The notes: a model not told the origin generated them from the sequence alone. 47,915 bases of DNA from Burkholderiales bacterium (GCA_016195825.1 JACPYV010000145.1:1-47915), one strand, 5' to 3'. Shown: positions 35,909 through 45,242, numbered from the stretch's first letter. Made by a program: numbers and translations.

Positions 35909-38390
35909 GGGCTGGCTGCTGGCCGAGGCGCCGCATGGCGCTGGCCCGGCCGCGCTGGCCGCCTTGCCGGCAGAGGCCTGGCTGCCTGCCGTAGTGCCGG
36001 GCTCGGCCCATGCTGCGCTGCTGGCTGCCGGGCGGGTGCCCGACCCCTTCTACGGCTGCAACGAGGCCCAGCTGCGCTGGGTCGGCGAGCGCAGCTGGGC
36101 CTGGCGGCTGGGCTTCGACGTCGATGGCGAACTGGCGCCGCGCGAAGACCTGATCTTCGAGGGCCTGGACACCTATTGCACCGTCTGGCTGAACGGCGTG
36201 CGGCTGTTCGATGCCGACAACATGTTCGTGCCGCGGCGGGTCAACGTGCGTGGGCAGCTGCGGCCCGGCCGCAACGAGCTGCTGCTGCGCTTTGACCCGC
36301 CGCTGGCGCGCGCCCGCGAGGCCGAGGCGGAGCACGGCAAACGCCAGTTGTGGAACGGCGACAGCGCGCGCCTGCATGCCCGCAAGGCGCAGTACCACTT
36401 CGGCTGGGATTGGGGCCCGGAGCTGCTCGTCAGCGGCCCGTGGCGGCCGGTGCGCCGGCACAGCTGGGTGGCGCGCATCGACGACCTGCAGGTGCGCAGC
36501 GACGTGGACCTGGCCACCCAGCGGGTGACGCTGCGGGTGGCGGCCCAGGTCGAAGGCGCCGCGGCCGGCCTGCACTGCGTCTTCGAGCTGCTGGACCCCG
36601 AGGGCCGCAGCGTGGCCCGGCGCACGGTGCCGGCGGCGTCCGCGCAGGCCACGCTCGACGTCGCGGAAGCCCGGCTCTGGTGGCCGCGTGGCCTGGGCGG
36701 GCAGCCGCTGTACACGCTGGTCGCCCGCGTGCTGGACGGTGAACGTGTGCTGGCCGAAGACCGCCGCCGCACGGGCCTGCGCACACTGCGCCTGGTGCAG
36801 GCCGCCGTGCAGGGCGAGGCGGGCAGCAGCTTCCATTTCGAGGTCAACGGCCAGGAGATGTTCGCCGGCGGCGCTAATTGGATTCCCGATGACAGCCTGC
36901 TGGAGCGCATCACGCCGGCGCGCTACCGCGAGCGCGTGGCCCAGGCGGCCGACGCGAACATGAACATGCTGCGCGTCTGGGGCGGCGGCATCTACGAGCA
37001 CGAGGCCTTCTACGATGCCTGCGACGAGCTGGGGCTGCTGGTCTGGCAGGACTTCATGTTCGCCTGCGGTCTGTACCCGGCGCATGCCGAGTTCCTGGCC
37101 AGCGTGCGCGCCGAGGCCGAGGCCGCCGTGAAGCGGCTGCGCCACCACGCCTGCCTGGCGCTCTGGTGTGGCAACAACGAGGACTACATGCTGGCCGAGT
37201 CCGTGGGCCTGGCCGGCCCCGGCGTGCCGGCCGAGCGCTTCGAGGCGCGCGCTATCTACGAGGGCCTGCTGCCCGAGGTCTGTGCGGCGCTGGACCCGGG
37301 GCGTGTCTACTGGCCTGGCAGCCCCTTCACGCCGGGCAGTGACGCCAAGTCCTCCGATGCGACCGTCGGCGACCGCCACAGCTGGGAGGTCTGGCACCAG
37401 CAGATGCTGCCCTACCAGCGCTATGGCGAGGTGCAGGCGCGCTTCGTCAGCGAGTTTGGCATGCAGTCGCACCCCTCGCTGGCGCTGTTCGAGTCGGTGC
37501 TGCCCGAGGTCGAACGCTTCCCCGAGAGCCGCACGGTGCAATGGCACAACAAGGCCGGGTCAGCGAGCGGGCCCGACGGGCACCGGCGCTTGGCGGTATA
37601 TCTGGCCGACAACCTGCGCGTGGGCCCGACGCTGGCCGAGCATGTCTACGCGACCCAGTTCGTGCAGGCCGAGGCCATGCGGGTGGCCTACCAGGACTTC
37701 CGCCGCCGCTGGCAGCAGCCGGGCGCGCGGGCCGTTGGCGGTGCGTTGGTGTGGCAGCTCAACGACTGCTGGCCGGTGACGAGCTGGGCGCTGATCGACT
37801 CGGCCGGCACCGTCAAGCCGGCCTGGCATGCGGTGCGCCGAGCCCTGGCGCCCCTGGCCGTGGCCGTGCGCTTGGAAGCCGGCCTTGCGCGCCTAGCCGT
37901 CATGAACGGCACGGCTGCTGCCTGTGCTGTCCAGCTGCATCTGCGGCTGTTCACGATGGACGGGCGCCTGCTGGGCGACGGCCGTGTCGACCGGCTCGCG
38001 CCAGCCTCCGCCAGCGTGGAGACGACGCTGCCGCTGCCGGCGACTGACGAGCCCGTCGTCGCCGAGCTATGCGCCCGCGACGCGGATGGCCGCGAGCTGG
38101 CGCGCGACTGCGCCTGGACCGAGCCCTTCAAGTTTCGTAGCCTGGCCGGCGCGCGCGTCGCCATCGAGGCGGACGGCCAGGCGCTGCGCCTGAGCTGCGA
38201 CCGGCCGGTGAAAGGCCTGTGGCTGCAGCACGACGGTGTGGCGCTGGCGGACAACTTCGTGGACCTGATGCCGGGTGCCGCGTACTTCGTCGGCTCAAGG
38301 ATAGCGCTACCAAAGACAATTTCTGCGGTCGCACTGGATCTGCCGGCGTGGCAGGTCACCCTGGTCGATAGGGGAGGTCGACACCAATAA
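35877..38390 (+). CDS. Beta-mannosidase, GH2 family
   Basis: This cytoplasmic exo-hydrolase of about 837 residues releases mannose from beta-1,4-manno-oligosaccharides. The N-terminal sugar-binding domain (WLPAVVPGSAHAALLAAG, FEGLDTYCTVWLNG, HFGWDWGPELL) is followed by the immunoglobulin-like and TIM-barrel domains. The acid/base Glu (about 435) is in WCGNNED and the nucleophile Glu (about 526) in VSEFGMQS; WQLNDCWPVTSWALID also fits. There is no signal peptide. GTG at 35877 is preferred (AAGGA 11 bases upstream); GTG at 35853 would add eight residues. It is divergent from the ABC operon and precedes the large receptor by 152 bases. Confidence 0.9.
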   Translation: MISERLIDLHEGWLLAEAPHGAGPAALAALPAEAWLPAVVPGSAHAALLAAGRVPDPFYGCNEAQLRWVGERSWAWRLGFDVDGELAPREDLIFEGLDTYCTVWLNGVRLFDADNMFVPRRVNVRGQLRPGRNELLLRFDPPLARAREAEAEHGKRQLWNGDSARLHARKAQYHFGWDWGPELLVSGPWRPVRRHSWVARIDDLQVRSDVDLATQRVTLRVAAQVEGAAAGLHCVFELLDPEGRSVARRTVPAASAQATLDVAEARLWWPRGLGGQPLYTLVARVLDGERVLAEDRRRTGLRTLRLVQAAVQGEAGSSFHFEVNGQEMFAGGANWIPDDSLLERITPARYRERVAQAADANMNMLRVWGGGIYEHEAFYDACDELGLLVWQDFMFACGLYPAHAEFLASVRAEAEAAVKRLRHHACLALWCGNNEDYMLAESVGLAGPGVPAERFEARAIYEGLLPEVCAALDPGRVYWPGSPFTPGSDAKSSDATVGDRHSWEVWHQQMLPYQRYGEVQARFVSEFGMQSHPSLALFESVLPEVERFPESRTVQWHNKAGSASGPDGHRRLAVYLADNLRVGPTLAEHVYATQFVQAEAMRVAYQDFRRRWQQPGARAVGGALVWQLNDCWPVTSWALIDSAGTVKPAWHAVRRALAPLAVAVRLEAGLARLAVMNGTAAACAVQLHLRLFTMDGRLLGDGRVDRLAPASASVETTLPLPATDEPVVAELCARDADGRELARDCAWTEPFKFRSLAGARVAIEADGQALRLSCDRPVKGLWLQHDGVALADNFVDLMPGAAYFVGSRIALPKTISAVALDLPAWQVTLVDRGGRHQ

Positions 38391-38405
38391 AAATGCGTAC
38401 ATGCC

Positions 38406-38420
38406 CTATCCCTGATTGTC
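38406..38420 (+). promoter_or_regulatory. Shared 15-base motif, copy 2 (upstream of TonB receptor)
   Basis: CTATCCCTGATTGTC matches the copy at 35779-35793 in 14 of 15 positions. It begins 15 bases after the beta-mannosidase stop and lies 24 bases before a LacI-like operator. Confidence 0.5.
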
Positions 38421-38443
38421 CCGATGCTGGGGCATCTGGATAT

Positions 38444-38457
38444 TGTTAGCGTTACCA
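38444..38457. promoter_or_regulatory. LacI-like operator upstream of the mannan TonB receptor
   Basis: TGTTAGCGTTACCA is an imperfect palindrome (10 of 14 positions symmetric) centred on CG, similar to operators of LacI-family sugar regulators that drive TonB receptors. It lies 86 bases before the receptor ATG. No LacI gene adjoins this locus; the only one in the window binds, by inference, a different sequence (2613-2628). Confidence 0.55.
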
Positions 38458-38542
38458 AATACCTGCGGCATTGAACCGGCCAGCAGGACCGACACCAGGC
38501 TCGCAAGGGCTGGATGTTTCCCACCAAAGAGGAGCAAAGAGG

Positions 38543-41500
38543 ATGAGACATTTCAAGCAGACAACGCTGTCGCTCGCGGCCGTTCAGGCCCTGGTCTGGG
38601 CAGCCGCGCCGGCCATGGCGCAGACCCCACCGGCAACTGCTCCGGCGAGCACGCCGGCTGGGGACAAGGCCCCTCAGGCCCTGGAGACCGTCGTCGTTTC
38701 CGGGCGCCGCGCGGCGCTCGCGAATGCGCAGAAGCTCAAACAGGAGTCGGACGAGATCGTCGATTCGGTCGTCGCCGACGAGATCGGCAAGTTGCCCGAC
38801 CGTTCGGTGTCCGAGGTGCTGCAGCGCATCGTCGGGGCGACGATGTCGCGCGTTTCGGCCTCCAACGATCCGGTGCACTTCTCGGTCGAAGGCTCGGGCG
38901 TCAACATCCGCGGCCTGACCTACGTCAGCTCGACGCTGAACGGCCGCGAGACCTTCAGCGCCAACCAGGGCCGCACGCTGGGCTTCGAGGACGTGCCGCC
39001 TGAACTGATGGCCGGCGTGGATGTATACAAGAACCCGTCCGCCGAGCAGATCGAGGGCGCCATCGGCGGCCTGGTGAACCTGCGCACGGCGCTGCCGTTC
39101 GACTTCCCCGGCTTCAAGGGCTCGCTCTCGGTCGACGTCTCGCGCAACAGCCTGGCCAAAAAGAACAAGCCCAGCATCTCCGGCCTGCTGTCCAACACCT
39201 GGAACACCGACCTGGGCAAGATCGGTGCGCTGATCGACGTGGCACATTCGCTGAGCTCCAACCGCACGGACGGCCTGGTGCTGGACCCCTTCTACAAGGC
39301 CACACCGACCGAGACGCACTGGTACTCGCGCGACATGTCGTGGAAGCAGCAGTTCTACGACCGCACGCGTGACGGCCTATACGGCGCGCTGCAGTGGAAG
39401 AAGAACGACATCGAATCCTCGCTGACCTTCTTCCGCTCCAAGTTCAAGTTCAACTGGAACGAGAACAACGTCAGCGCCCAGGTGGACCCCTACAACGTCG
39501 TCGTGCTGGACGGCGTCTATGACGCCAATGGCGTGATGACCAAGGGTGTACTGACCGGCAAGAAGGACGCCAACGGCAACTACACGGGCATCGAGGTCGA
39601 GAACCAGACGCGCTACTCCAAGCGCAACTCGCAGACCGACGAGCTGGCCTGGAAGATCGCCGGCAAGGTCAACGACCAGCTCACACTGACGTCCGACTTC
39701 CATTACATCCGCTCCAAGACCAACAACTTCGACTCGACCGTGGGCACGGCCGTGTCGCTGCCTAAGGAGACGGTGGACTACACCGGCTCCATGCCGCGCC
39801 TGGTGTTCGACACCAGCGACATGGCCATCCTGAACGACCCCAGCAAGTACTACTGGGCCATGATGATGGACCACCTGGACAAGGGCAAGGGCACGCAGAA
39901 GGCCTGGAAGGGTGATGCGCGCTGGGTCTTCCACGACAACAAGATCCTCAACGACCTGCGCTTCGGCGTGCGCATCGCCAAGCGCGATGCCGAGACTATC
40001 AACAGCAACCCGAGCTACAACTGGGCGACCATCACGCACGCCTGGCAGGTGGGCTGGAACATCGGCGACCTGGCCTACATCACCAAGGCCCCCGACATCC
40101 CCACCTACAAGAACACCTACGGCGACTTCATGGGCGGTGGCAAGGCCAACCTGCCGTCGCTGTACTTCCCGGCGGCGTCGGTGGCGTTCGACTGGCCCAA
40201 CAGCTACAACAAGCTGCACCAGCTCTACCTGAACGAGTGCCAGGCCTTCAAGCCCGGCTGGGATGGCGCGGGCTGCCCGCAGCAAGCCAACAGCATCCAG
40301 GGCGGCGGGAAGTGGGCTCCGACCTCCTTCGGCACCGATCCGGCCGGTCGCAACACGCAGGCCGAGACCACGACGGCGGGCTACGCCCAGCTGCGTTTCT
40401 CGTTCGACGATGTCGGTGCGCCCATCGACGGCAACGTCGGCCTGCGCGTGGTCCACACCAAGAACGAGGCTGACGGTTACACCATCCTGACCACGCAGGC
40501 TGCCCCGGCCGGCGCGGTGGGCCTGGCCGTGCCGCAGCTGACGCCGTTCGCCAAGGAGCAGAACTTCAACCAGAGCTTCACGGACTGGCTGCCCACCCTG
40601 AACCTGCGCCTCAAGGCGACAGCGGACGGCTCCCTGCAGTTCCGCTTCGCAGCGTCCAAGGCCCTGGCCCGCCCGCAGTTCAGCCAGATGCAGGGCTTCC
40701 TGTCGATGTCGCAGACCATCGAGGTGGATGCGCAGAGCGTGCCGCCCAACGTCAAGAAGGTCAACCTGACCGGCACGGCCAGCGGCAACCCCGAGCTCAA
40801 GCCTATCCGCTCCGACCAGGAAGACGTGACCGCCGAGTGGTACTTCGCGAAGAACGGCTCGGTGACGATGGCCGTCTTCAACAAGAACCTCAAGGACATC
40901 ATCGTCAACCAGGCCTTCAACCGCACGATCAACGACGCCAACGGCAAGCCGGTCAACTTCGTGCTGAACGGCCCCGTCAACGGTGCCAAGGGTTATGCGC
41001 GCGGGGTGGAGCTGGCCTACCAGCAGTACTTTGAGGGGCTGCCGTCGCTGCTGCAGGGCCTGGGTCTGCAGGCGAACTACACCTACGTGGACAGCAAGGT
41101 CAAGCGCTACAACGCGGTGTACACGGGCTATTGCTCGCCGGGTGCAGGCCAGGACAACCTGAACCTGTACATCAACGGGTGTGATACCGATGGCCGTTCC
41201 TTCGGCGACATGCCGCTGGACAACCTGTCGAAGAACACCTTCAACATCGCGCTGCTCTACGACCGTGGTCCCGTCTCTGCCCGCCTCGCCTACAACTGGC
41301 GCGGCAAATACCTCTACGGCGTGGCGCTGAACTCCGACAACACCGGTCCCAACCAGACCAACGCGCTGGACACCAACCCGGCGAGCGCCACCTACGGTCA
41401 GCACAACCTGCCCGTCGGCTTGCCGCTGTGGGCGGACAGCTATGGCCAGCTCGACGCGGGCCTGCACCTGAAGATCGGCAACGATCTGTCCCTGGGTCTG

Positions 41501-41623
41501 GACGCAACCAACCTGACGAACAAGACGTACAAGCAGATCATGCAGCAGCACATCGGCATGATCGGCCACAACTACTTCACGTCGGGCCGCGGCTACCGGG
41601 TCAGCGCGCAGTACAGCTTCTGA
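38543..41623 (+). CDS. TonB-dependent receptor (TonB-Xanth-Caul type), mannan locus
   Basis: This large outer-membrane receptor of 1026 residues is predicted to import oligosaccharides. A signal peptide (MRHFKQTTLSLAAVQALVWA, cut near AMAQ) is followed by a Pro/Ala linker, LETVVVSGRR (TonB-box-like), and the plug hallmark IVDSVVADEIGKLPDRSVSE (about residues 73-92) of the TonB-Xanth-Caul family. The barrel ends VSAQYSF with C-terminal Phe. AGGAG at 38530-38534 precedes the ATG by 8 bases; the upstream open frame is not coding. It follows the beta-mannosidase but has its own operator-like and shared motifs. A strong terminator closes it. Confidence 0.93.
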   Translation: MRHFKQTTLSLAAVQALVWAAAPAMAQTPPATAPASTPAGDKAPQALETVVVSGRRAALANAQKLKQESDEIVDSVVADEIGKLPDRSVSEVLQRIVGATMSRVSASNDPVHFSVEGSGVNIRGLTYVSSTLNGRETFSANQGRTLGFEDVPPELMAGVDVYKNPSAEQIEGAIGGLVNLRTALPFDFPGFKGSLSVDVSRNSLAKKNKPSISGLLSNTWNTDLGKIGALIDVAHSLSSNRTDGLVLDPFYKATPTETHWYSRDMSWKQQFYDRTRDGLYGALQWKKNDIESSLTFFRSKFKFNWNENNVSAQVDPYNVVVLDGVYDANGVMTKGVLTGKKDANGNYTGIEVENQTRYSKRNSQTDELAWKIAGKVNDQLTLTSDFHYIRSKTNNFDSTVGTAVSLPKETVDYTGSMPRLVFDTSDMAILNDPSKYYWAMMMDHLDKGKGTQKAWKGDARWVFHDNKILNDLRFGVRIAKRDAETINSNPSYNWATITHAWQVGWNIGDLAYITKAPDIPTYKNTYGDFMGGGKANLPSLYFPAASVAFDWPNSYNKLHQLYLNECQAFKPGWDGAGCPQQANSIQGGGKWAPTSFGTDPAGRNTQAETTTAGYAQLRFSFDDVGAPIDGNVGLRVVHTKNEADGYTILTTQAAPAGAVGLAVPQLTPFAKEQNFNQSFTDWLPTLNLRLKATADGSLQFRFAASKALARPQFSQMQGFLSMSQTIEVDAQSVPPNVKKVNLTGTASGNPELKPIRSDQEDVTAEWYFAKNGSVTMAVFNKNLKDIIVNQAFNRTINDANGKPVNFVLNGPVNGAKGYARGVELAYQQYFEGLPSLLQGLGLQANYTYVDSKVKRYNAVYTGYCSPGAGQDNLNLYINGCDTDGRSFGDMPLDNLSKNTFNIALLYDRGPVSARLAYNWRGKYLYGVALNSDNTGPNQTNALDTNPASATYGQHNLPVGLPLWADSYGQLDAGLHLKIGNDLSLGLDATNLTNKTYKQIMQQHIGMIGHNYFTSGRGYRVSAQYSF

Positions 41624-41659
41624 AGCCTGGCGGCCGGGGTGACCCGGTTCGCCATGCAG

Positions 41660-41684
41660 AAAGGGCACCGCGGTGCCCTTTTTT
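41660..41684 (+). terminator. Rho-independent terminator after the mannan TonB receptor
   Basis: AAAGGGCACCG pairs with CGGTGCCCTTT (the central bases form the loop), followed by further T residues (run to 41684). It lies 37 bases after the receptor stop and separates the sugar locus from the MerR gene. Confidence 0.9.
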
Positions 41685-41763
41685 GCCACTATGCGCTGGG
41701 CGACTGCTGACTTCGCCGGAGATGGACAGCGACGATGGTTGGCGATGCGCGGATACTTTCCTG

Positions 41764-42777
41764 ATGCTCCTCAAAGTAGGTGAACTGGCGAGGCGTACCG
41801 GTCTGACCGTGCGCGCACTGCATCACTACGACAGCATCGGGCTGCTGCGTCCTTCGGGGCGCTCCGAGCGCGGCTATCGCTTGTACAACCGTGACGATGT
41901 CGCGCGACTGCATGGCATACAAACCCTTCGCCGCATGGGCCTGCCGCTCGGCGAGATTGCGCAGTTGCTCGATGGTGGCGCTGTCACGCTGCCGGTCATC
42001 CTGGTGCAGCAGATCGGCACACTGGATCAAACGATTGCCCAGGCCCAGGCTTTGCGTGAGCGGCTCACCGTCATGCAGATGATCCTCGCCGGCGGCGGCC
42101 AGCCCGAGATCGACGACTGGCTCGCCAGCCTGTCGATGATGAGCACGTTCGAACAGTACTTCAGTGCCGCCGAGCTCAAGCTCATCTTCCAGCGCTGGAA
42201 GCGCAGTGCGACGGAGTGGCCACCGCTGGTGCAGGCGATCCGCGATGCGATGCAACGCCGCGTACCGCCCGACTCTCTCGAGGTGCAGCCGCTGGTGCGG
42301 CGCTGGATGGACGTGTCGGCACGCTGGATGAACGGCAACCTCGAACTGCTCAATCGCTGGGGCAGCATGTTGCGCGAGCAGCCGGAGCTGCCACTACCCG
42401 CCGGGATGGATCAAGCATTGCTGGCCTACATCGAACAGGCGGTTCAGCTGCGGATGGCGGCGATCGCCAAGCACTTGAGCGCGGACGATCTGCGGCGCCT
42501 GGACCCGACGCTGGACCCGGAGTGGCGTGCGCTCGGCGCGCGCGCCGAGCGCCTGATGGCCGATGGCATCCCCCCGCGCTCTGCGGGCGCGCGCCAGCTC
42601 GCGCATGAATGGCAGACCCTGCTGGACCGCATGGTGCGGCATGACGCCGGCTTGCTCACTCGGCTGTTGGCGGCCTACGAGAACGAACCGCTGCTTCGGG
42701 CGGGAACGGTCTTCACCCAGGAAGTGGTGCAGTACGTGCGAAGCGTGCCGAGGCCGCTTGACTCTGACGCTACGTGA
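41764..42777 (+). CDS. MerR-family regulator with long C-terminal effector region
   Basis: This 337-residue transcription regulator has the N-terminal MerR helix-turn-helix and wing (LKVGELARRTGLTVRALHHYDSIGLL, split at residues 3-28; ERGYRLYNRDDVARL), then a coiled-coil dimer helix (about 85-110). The helical C-terminal region of about 220 residues (YFSAAELKLIFQRW, RRWMDVSARWMNGN) recalls TipA-like drug-binding domains in position only. ATG 41764 is chosen; ATG 41722 would add 14 residues. It precedes a methyltransferase by 39 bases in the same direction, suggesting a regulator-target pair. Confidence 0.85.
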   Translation: MLLKVGELARRTGLTVRALHHYDSIGLLRPSGRSERGYRLYNRDDVARLHGIQTLRRMGLPLGEIAQLLDGGAVTLPVILVQQIGTLDQTIAQAQALRERLTVMQMILAGGGQPEIDDWLASLSMMSTFEQYFSAAELKLIFQRWKRSATEWPPLVQAIRDAMQRRVPPDSLEVQPLVRRWMDVSARWMNGNLELLNRWGSMLREQPELPLPAGMDQALLAYIEQAVQLRMAAIAKHLSADDLRRLDPTLDPEWRALGARAERLMADGIPPRSAGARQLAHEWQTLLDRMVRHDAGLLTRLLAAYENEPLLRAGTVFTQEVVQYVRSVPRPLDSDAT

Positions 42778-42816
42778 GGGCGGACGATCGCGCTTCGGTA
42801 CTGACTGGAGGCCCTC

Positions 42817-43692
42817 ATGTCCCCCTTGCCCACGAACATCGTTCGCCGCGGCGATGCAAGCCGTTCCGCCCTGGCGGTCGCATCGCTGCGTGCTGTGCAT
42901 CAGTTGCTCGACGAGCCGCTGGTGCTTGCAGATCGGATCGCATTGCCGTTGCTCGGGCCATCTGCCGAGGCGGCGCTGCGAAGCGATCCGTTCGCGTTGA
43001 ACGATCCGTTGTCACGCGGTCTTCGTGCGGCCTTGGTCGCGCGCAGCCGGTTTGTGGAAGATGGGCTTTCGCGTTGCGTGGCAGCCGGCGTGCGCCAGTA
43101 CGTGGTGTTGGGTGCCGGGCTCGATACCTTCGCCTATCGGAATCCGTATCACGACGAAGAGCTGCAGGTGTTCGAGGTTGACCACCCTGGCACACAACGC
43201 TGGAAGCAGCAACTGTTGGCCGAGGCCGGCATCGATGTGCCTCCCGGGTTGACTTTCGTGGCGGTGGACTTCGAACGCGACGATCTCACCCATGTGTTGC
43301 AGCGCTCAGGCTTTCGCGCCGATCAACCCGCTTGCGTCAGCTGGATGGGCGTGACCATGTACTTGACGGTCGATGCGGTGCTGAGAACGCTTCGCGCGGC
43401 CGCTGGCCTTGCCGATGGCAGCTGCCTGTGCTTCGACTATCGTGTTCCAACGGCGATGCTCGATCCGGTCGAGCGCGCCATCAGTGACGTCTTCGAGCAG
43501 CGGGTTGCTGCGCTCGGAGAGCCATGGCTGTCGAGCTTCGATCCGGCGCAGTTGCAAAGCCAGTTGATCGCGCTGGGTTTTCGCTCCGCCGAGAGTGCCA
43601 CACCGGAAGAGCTCAACGAGCGCTACTTCGCGCGGCGCAAGGACGGGTTGCGTACCGGCGGGAGTGTTCGTATCTTGTGTGCGAACAAGTGA
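42817..43692 (+). CDS. SAM-dependent methyltransferase, PPM1/LCM-like (TIGR00027 type)
   Basis: This 291-residue class I methyltransferase of the leucine-carboxyl-methyltransferase-like group carries the SAM-binding segment QYVVLGAGLDTFAYR (about residues 94-108) and EVDHPGTQRWKQ, both typical. The later VSWMGVTMYLT also fits the group. Substrates of bacterial members are mostly unknown; several act in polyketide or other natural-product pathways. GGAGG shortly before the ATG gives a clear start. It probably forms a unit with the MerR gene. Confidence 0.87.
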   Translation: MSPLPTNIVRRGDASRSALAVASLRAVHQLLDEPLVLADRIALPLLGPSAEAALRSDPFALNDPLSRGLRAALVARSRFVEDGLSRCVAAGVRQYVVLGAGLDTFAYRNPYHDEELQVFEVDHPGTQRWKQQLLAEAGIDVPPGLTFVAVDFERDDLTHVLQRSGFRADQPACVSWMGVTMYLTVDAVLRTLRAAAGLADGSCLCFDYRVPTAMLDPVERAISDVFEQRVAALGEPWLSSFDPAQLQSQLIALGFRSAESATPEELNERYFARRKDGLRTGGSVRILCANK

Positions 43693-43695
43693 ACG

Positions 43696-43734
43696 CCTCG
43701 ACGGGAGGTCTCCTGGACCTCCAGAGCGACGAGG
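43696..43734. terminator. Weak hairpin between converging methyltransferase and TctC genes
   Basis: GGAGGTC (43704-43710) pairs with GACCTCC (43716-43722) around TCCTG, and outer arms CCTCG/CGAGG extend the stem. No T tract follows on either strand, so termination by it is uncertain. Confidence 0.3.
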
Positions 43735-43803
43735 TCGCATCCCCGCAGCTGCGATCGATGCCCAGGTTGAAAAGGGAAGGGTATGCCTGCGCTGGAGGGC
43801 GCC

Positions 43804-44778
43804 TCAATGGTCCAGCACCAGGTGCATATCGCGGATCACACGGCCCCAATGGTCGGAATCATTCCGGATGAGCGCCGCAAACTCCTCAGGCGTGGTGGTC
43901 TGCGCGCGGGCTCCGGAGCTCTCGAAGAACTGGCGCAGGGCATCGGAATTCACAGCGTTGGCCAGCCCAGTGCTCAGTCGCTTGAGCGCCGCGTCAGGCG
44001 TTCCGGGCCTTGCCACCAAGCCCATCAAGGCCTCGCCGTTGAAGCCCGGATAGCCTTGTTCGGCCACCGTGCGCACGTCAGGAAACTGCGTCACGCGTGT
44101 TCTTCCTGTGACGGCCAATGCGCGCAGTTTTCCGCTCTGCACAAGCCCGGCGAGGATGGGCACCGCGTCGATGAACAGGGGGACTTGGCCGGACGCCACC
44201 TGCACCACCGCGTCGGCGCCCGTCTTGTAGGGAACGACCGAGAAGGACGTGTGCGTGATCGCCATCAGCATGCCCAGCACCACGTGCGGCGGACTCCCAT
44301 TGGCAGGCACCGCGAAATCGATATCGCCAGGCTTGCGCTGCGCGATCGAGACCAGGTCGCCGAGCGATCGTGCGGAGAATCCGGGATGCGCGACGATCAT
44401 CATCGAGCCGCTCCTGACCGTGCCCACGGGTTGAACATCTCGCAGGACGTCGTAGGGCAGCCCCTGGAACAGATGGGGGTTGAAGACCAACTGCGACATC
44501 GTTGCGAGCGCCAGCGTATAGCCGTCGGCTGGTGCCTTGGCGAACCCGCCCATCGCAGCGATGCCCCCGGCGCCTGGACGGTTGTCGATGACGATAGGCT
44601 GCCCCCATTGCTCCGACAGGCTCTCCGCCAGGCGGCGCGCGACCTGATCGGGGAAACTGCCTGCGCCGGCGCCCACGATGAGATGCACAGGCTTGTCGGG
44701 GAAGATTTGGGCGCGGGCGCTGAGGCTGACACACAGGCACAAGGCCAACAGCATCGCCGACCGCAGTTTCCGATTCAT
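43804..44778 (-). CDS. TctC/Bug-family periplasmic binding protein, orphan
   Basis: A 324-residue periplasmic receptor of the tripartite tricarboxylate transporter family, greatly expanded in Betaproteobacteria. The signal peptide (MNRKLRSAMLLALCLCVSLS, cut near ARAQ) is followed by FPDKPVHLIVGAGAGSFPDQVAR and VIDNRPGAGGIAAM, the family ligand loops. AAGGA lies 5 bases before the ATG. TctA and TctB membrane genes are absent. It probably binds a carboxylate or small aromatic compound and is co-oriented with the SnoaL-like gene 14 bases upstream. Confidence 0.93.
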   Translation of the reverse strand: MNRKLRSAMLLALCLCVSLSARAQIFPDKPVHLIVGAGAGSFPDQVARRLAESLSEQWGQPIVIDNRPGAGGIAAMGGFAKAPADGYTLALATMSQLVFNPHLFQGLPYDVLRDVQPVGTVRSGSMMIVAHPGFSARSLGDLVSIAQRKPGDIDFAVPANGSPPHVVLGMLMAITHTSFSVVPYKTGADAVVQVASGQVPLFIDAVPILAGLVQSGKLRALAVTGRTRVTQFPDVRTVAEQGYPGFNGEALMGLVARPGTPDAALKRLSTGLANAVNSDALRQFFESSGARAQTTTPEEFAALIRNDSDHWGRVIRDMHLVLDH

Positions 44779-44792
44779 GAGGTCCTTGGGAG

Positions 44793-45242
44793 TCAGGTTT
44801 TCAGCGTCAGCCGGTGCGTCACATGGGGCGCGAGATTGGTGTTGTGCGCTGCCAGAATCGTCGGGCCGGCGTCCAGCGAGACCACCCACGTGAAGACGCC
44901 GAGCCGGGGCAAGCGTGGCGCGTCGTCGAGATCGCGATCGCCTTCGATGCTCCACTCGACGTGCTGCAACGCGAGGCCCGAGCATGCGAGGCGCGCAGTG
45001 CTGCCCAAAGTCGTCCACCTGCTTTCACGCATTTGCGTGCCATGCAGTTTGCGATGCTGCTCTAGGAATTCCGTACGGCCGCAGAGCCACAGACCCGCGA
45101 CGGTCACGAAGTCCACGTCCGGTGCGATCGATGTGGCCATGGCGCCCATGTCGTGGCGGTTCCATGCGTCTTGCCAGCGAATTGCCAAGTCCTGCAGCCT
45201 TCGGGCGCTGGCGGGTTCGAGCGTGGAAGACAGTGGTGGCAT
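44793..45242 (-). CDS. SnoaL/NTF2-like small protein
   Basis: This protein of about 149 residues has an alpha+beta cone fold: LQDLAIRWQDAWNRHDMGAM, TSIAPDVDFVTVAGLWLCGR and FLEQHRKLHGT are typical of SnoaL/DUF4440 proteins, which can be small isomerases, hydratases or ligand binders. ATG at 45242 is used, since the extra 23 residues of the longer frame do not look native; the start is uncertain. It is divergent from a LysR regulator and upstream of the TctC gene, so the three may handle one small organic compound. Confidence 0.75.
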   Translation of the reverse strand: MPPLSSTLEPASARRLQDLAIRWQDAWNRHDMGAMATSIAPDVDFVTVAGLWLCGRTEFLEQHRKLHGTQMRESRWTTLGSTARLACSGLALQHVEWSIEGDRDLDDAPRLPRLGVFTWVVSLDAGPTILAAHNTNLAPHVTHRLTLKT

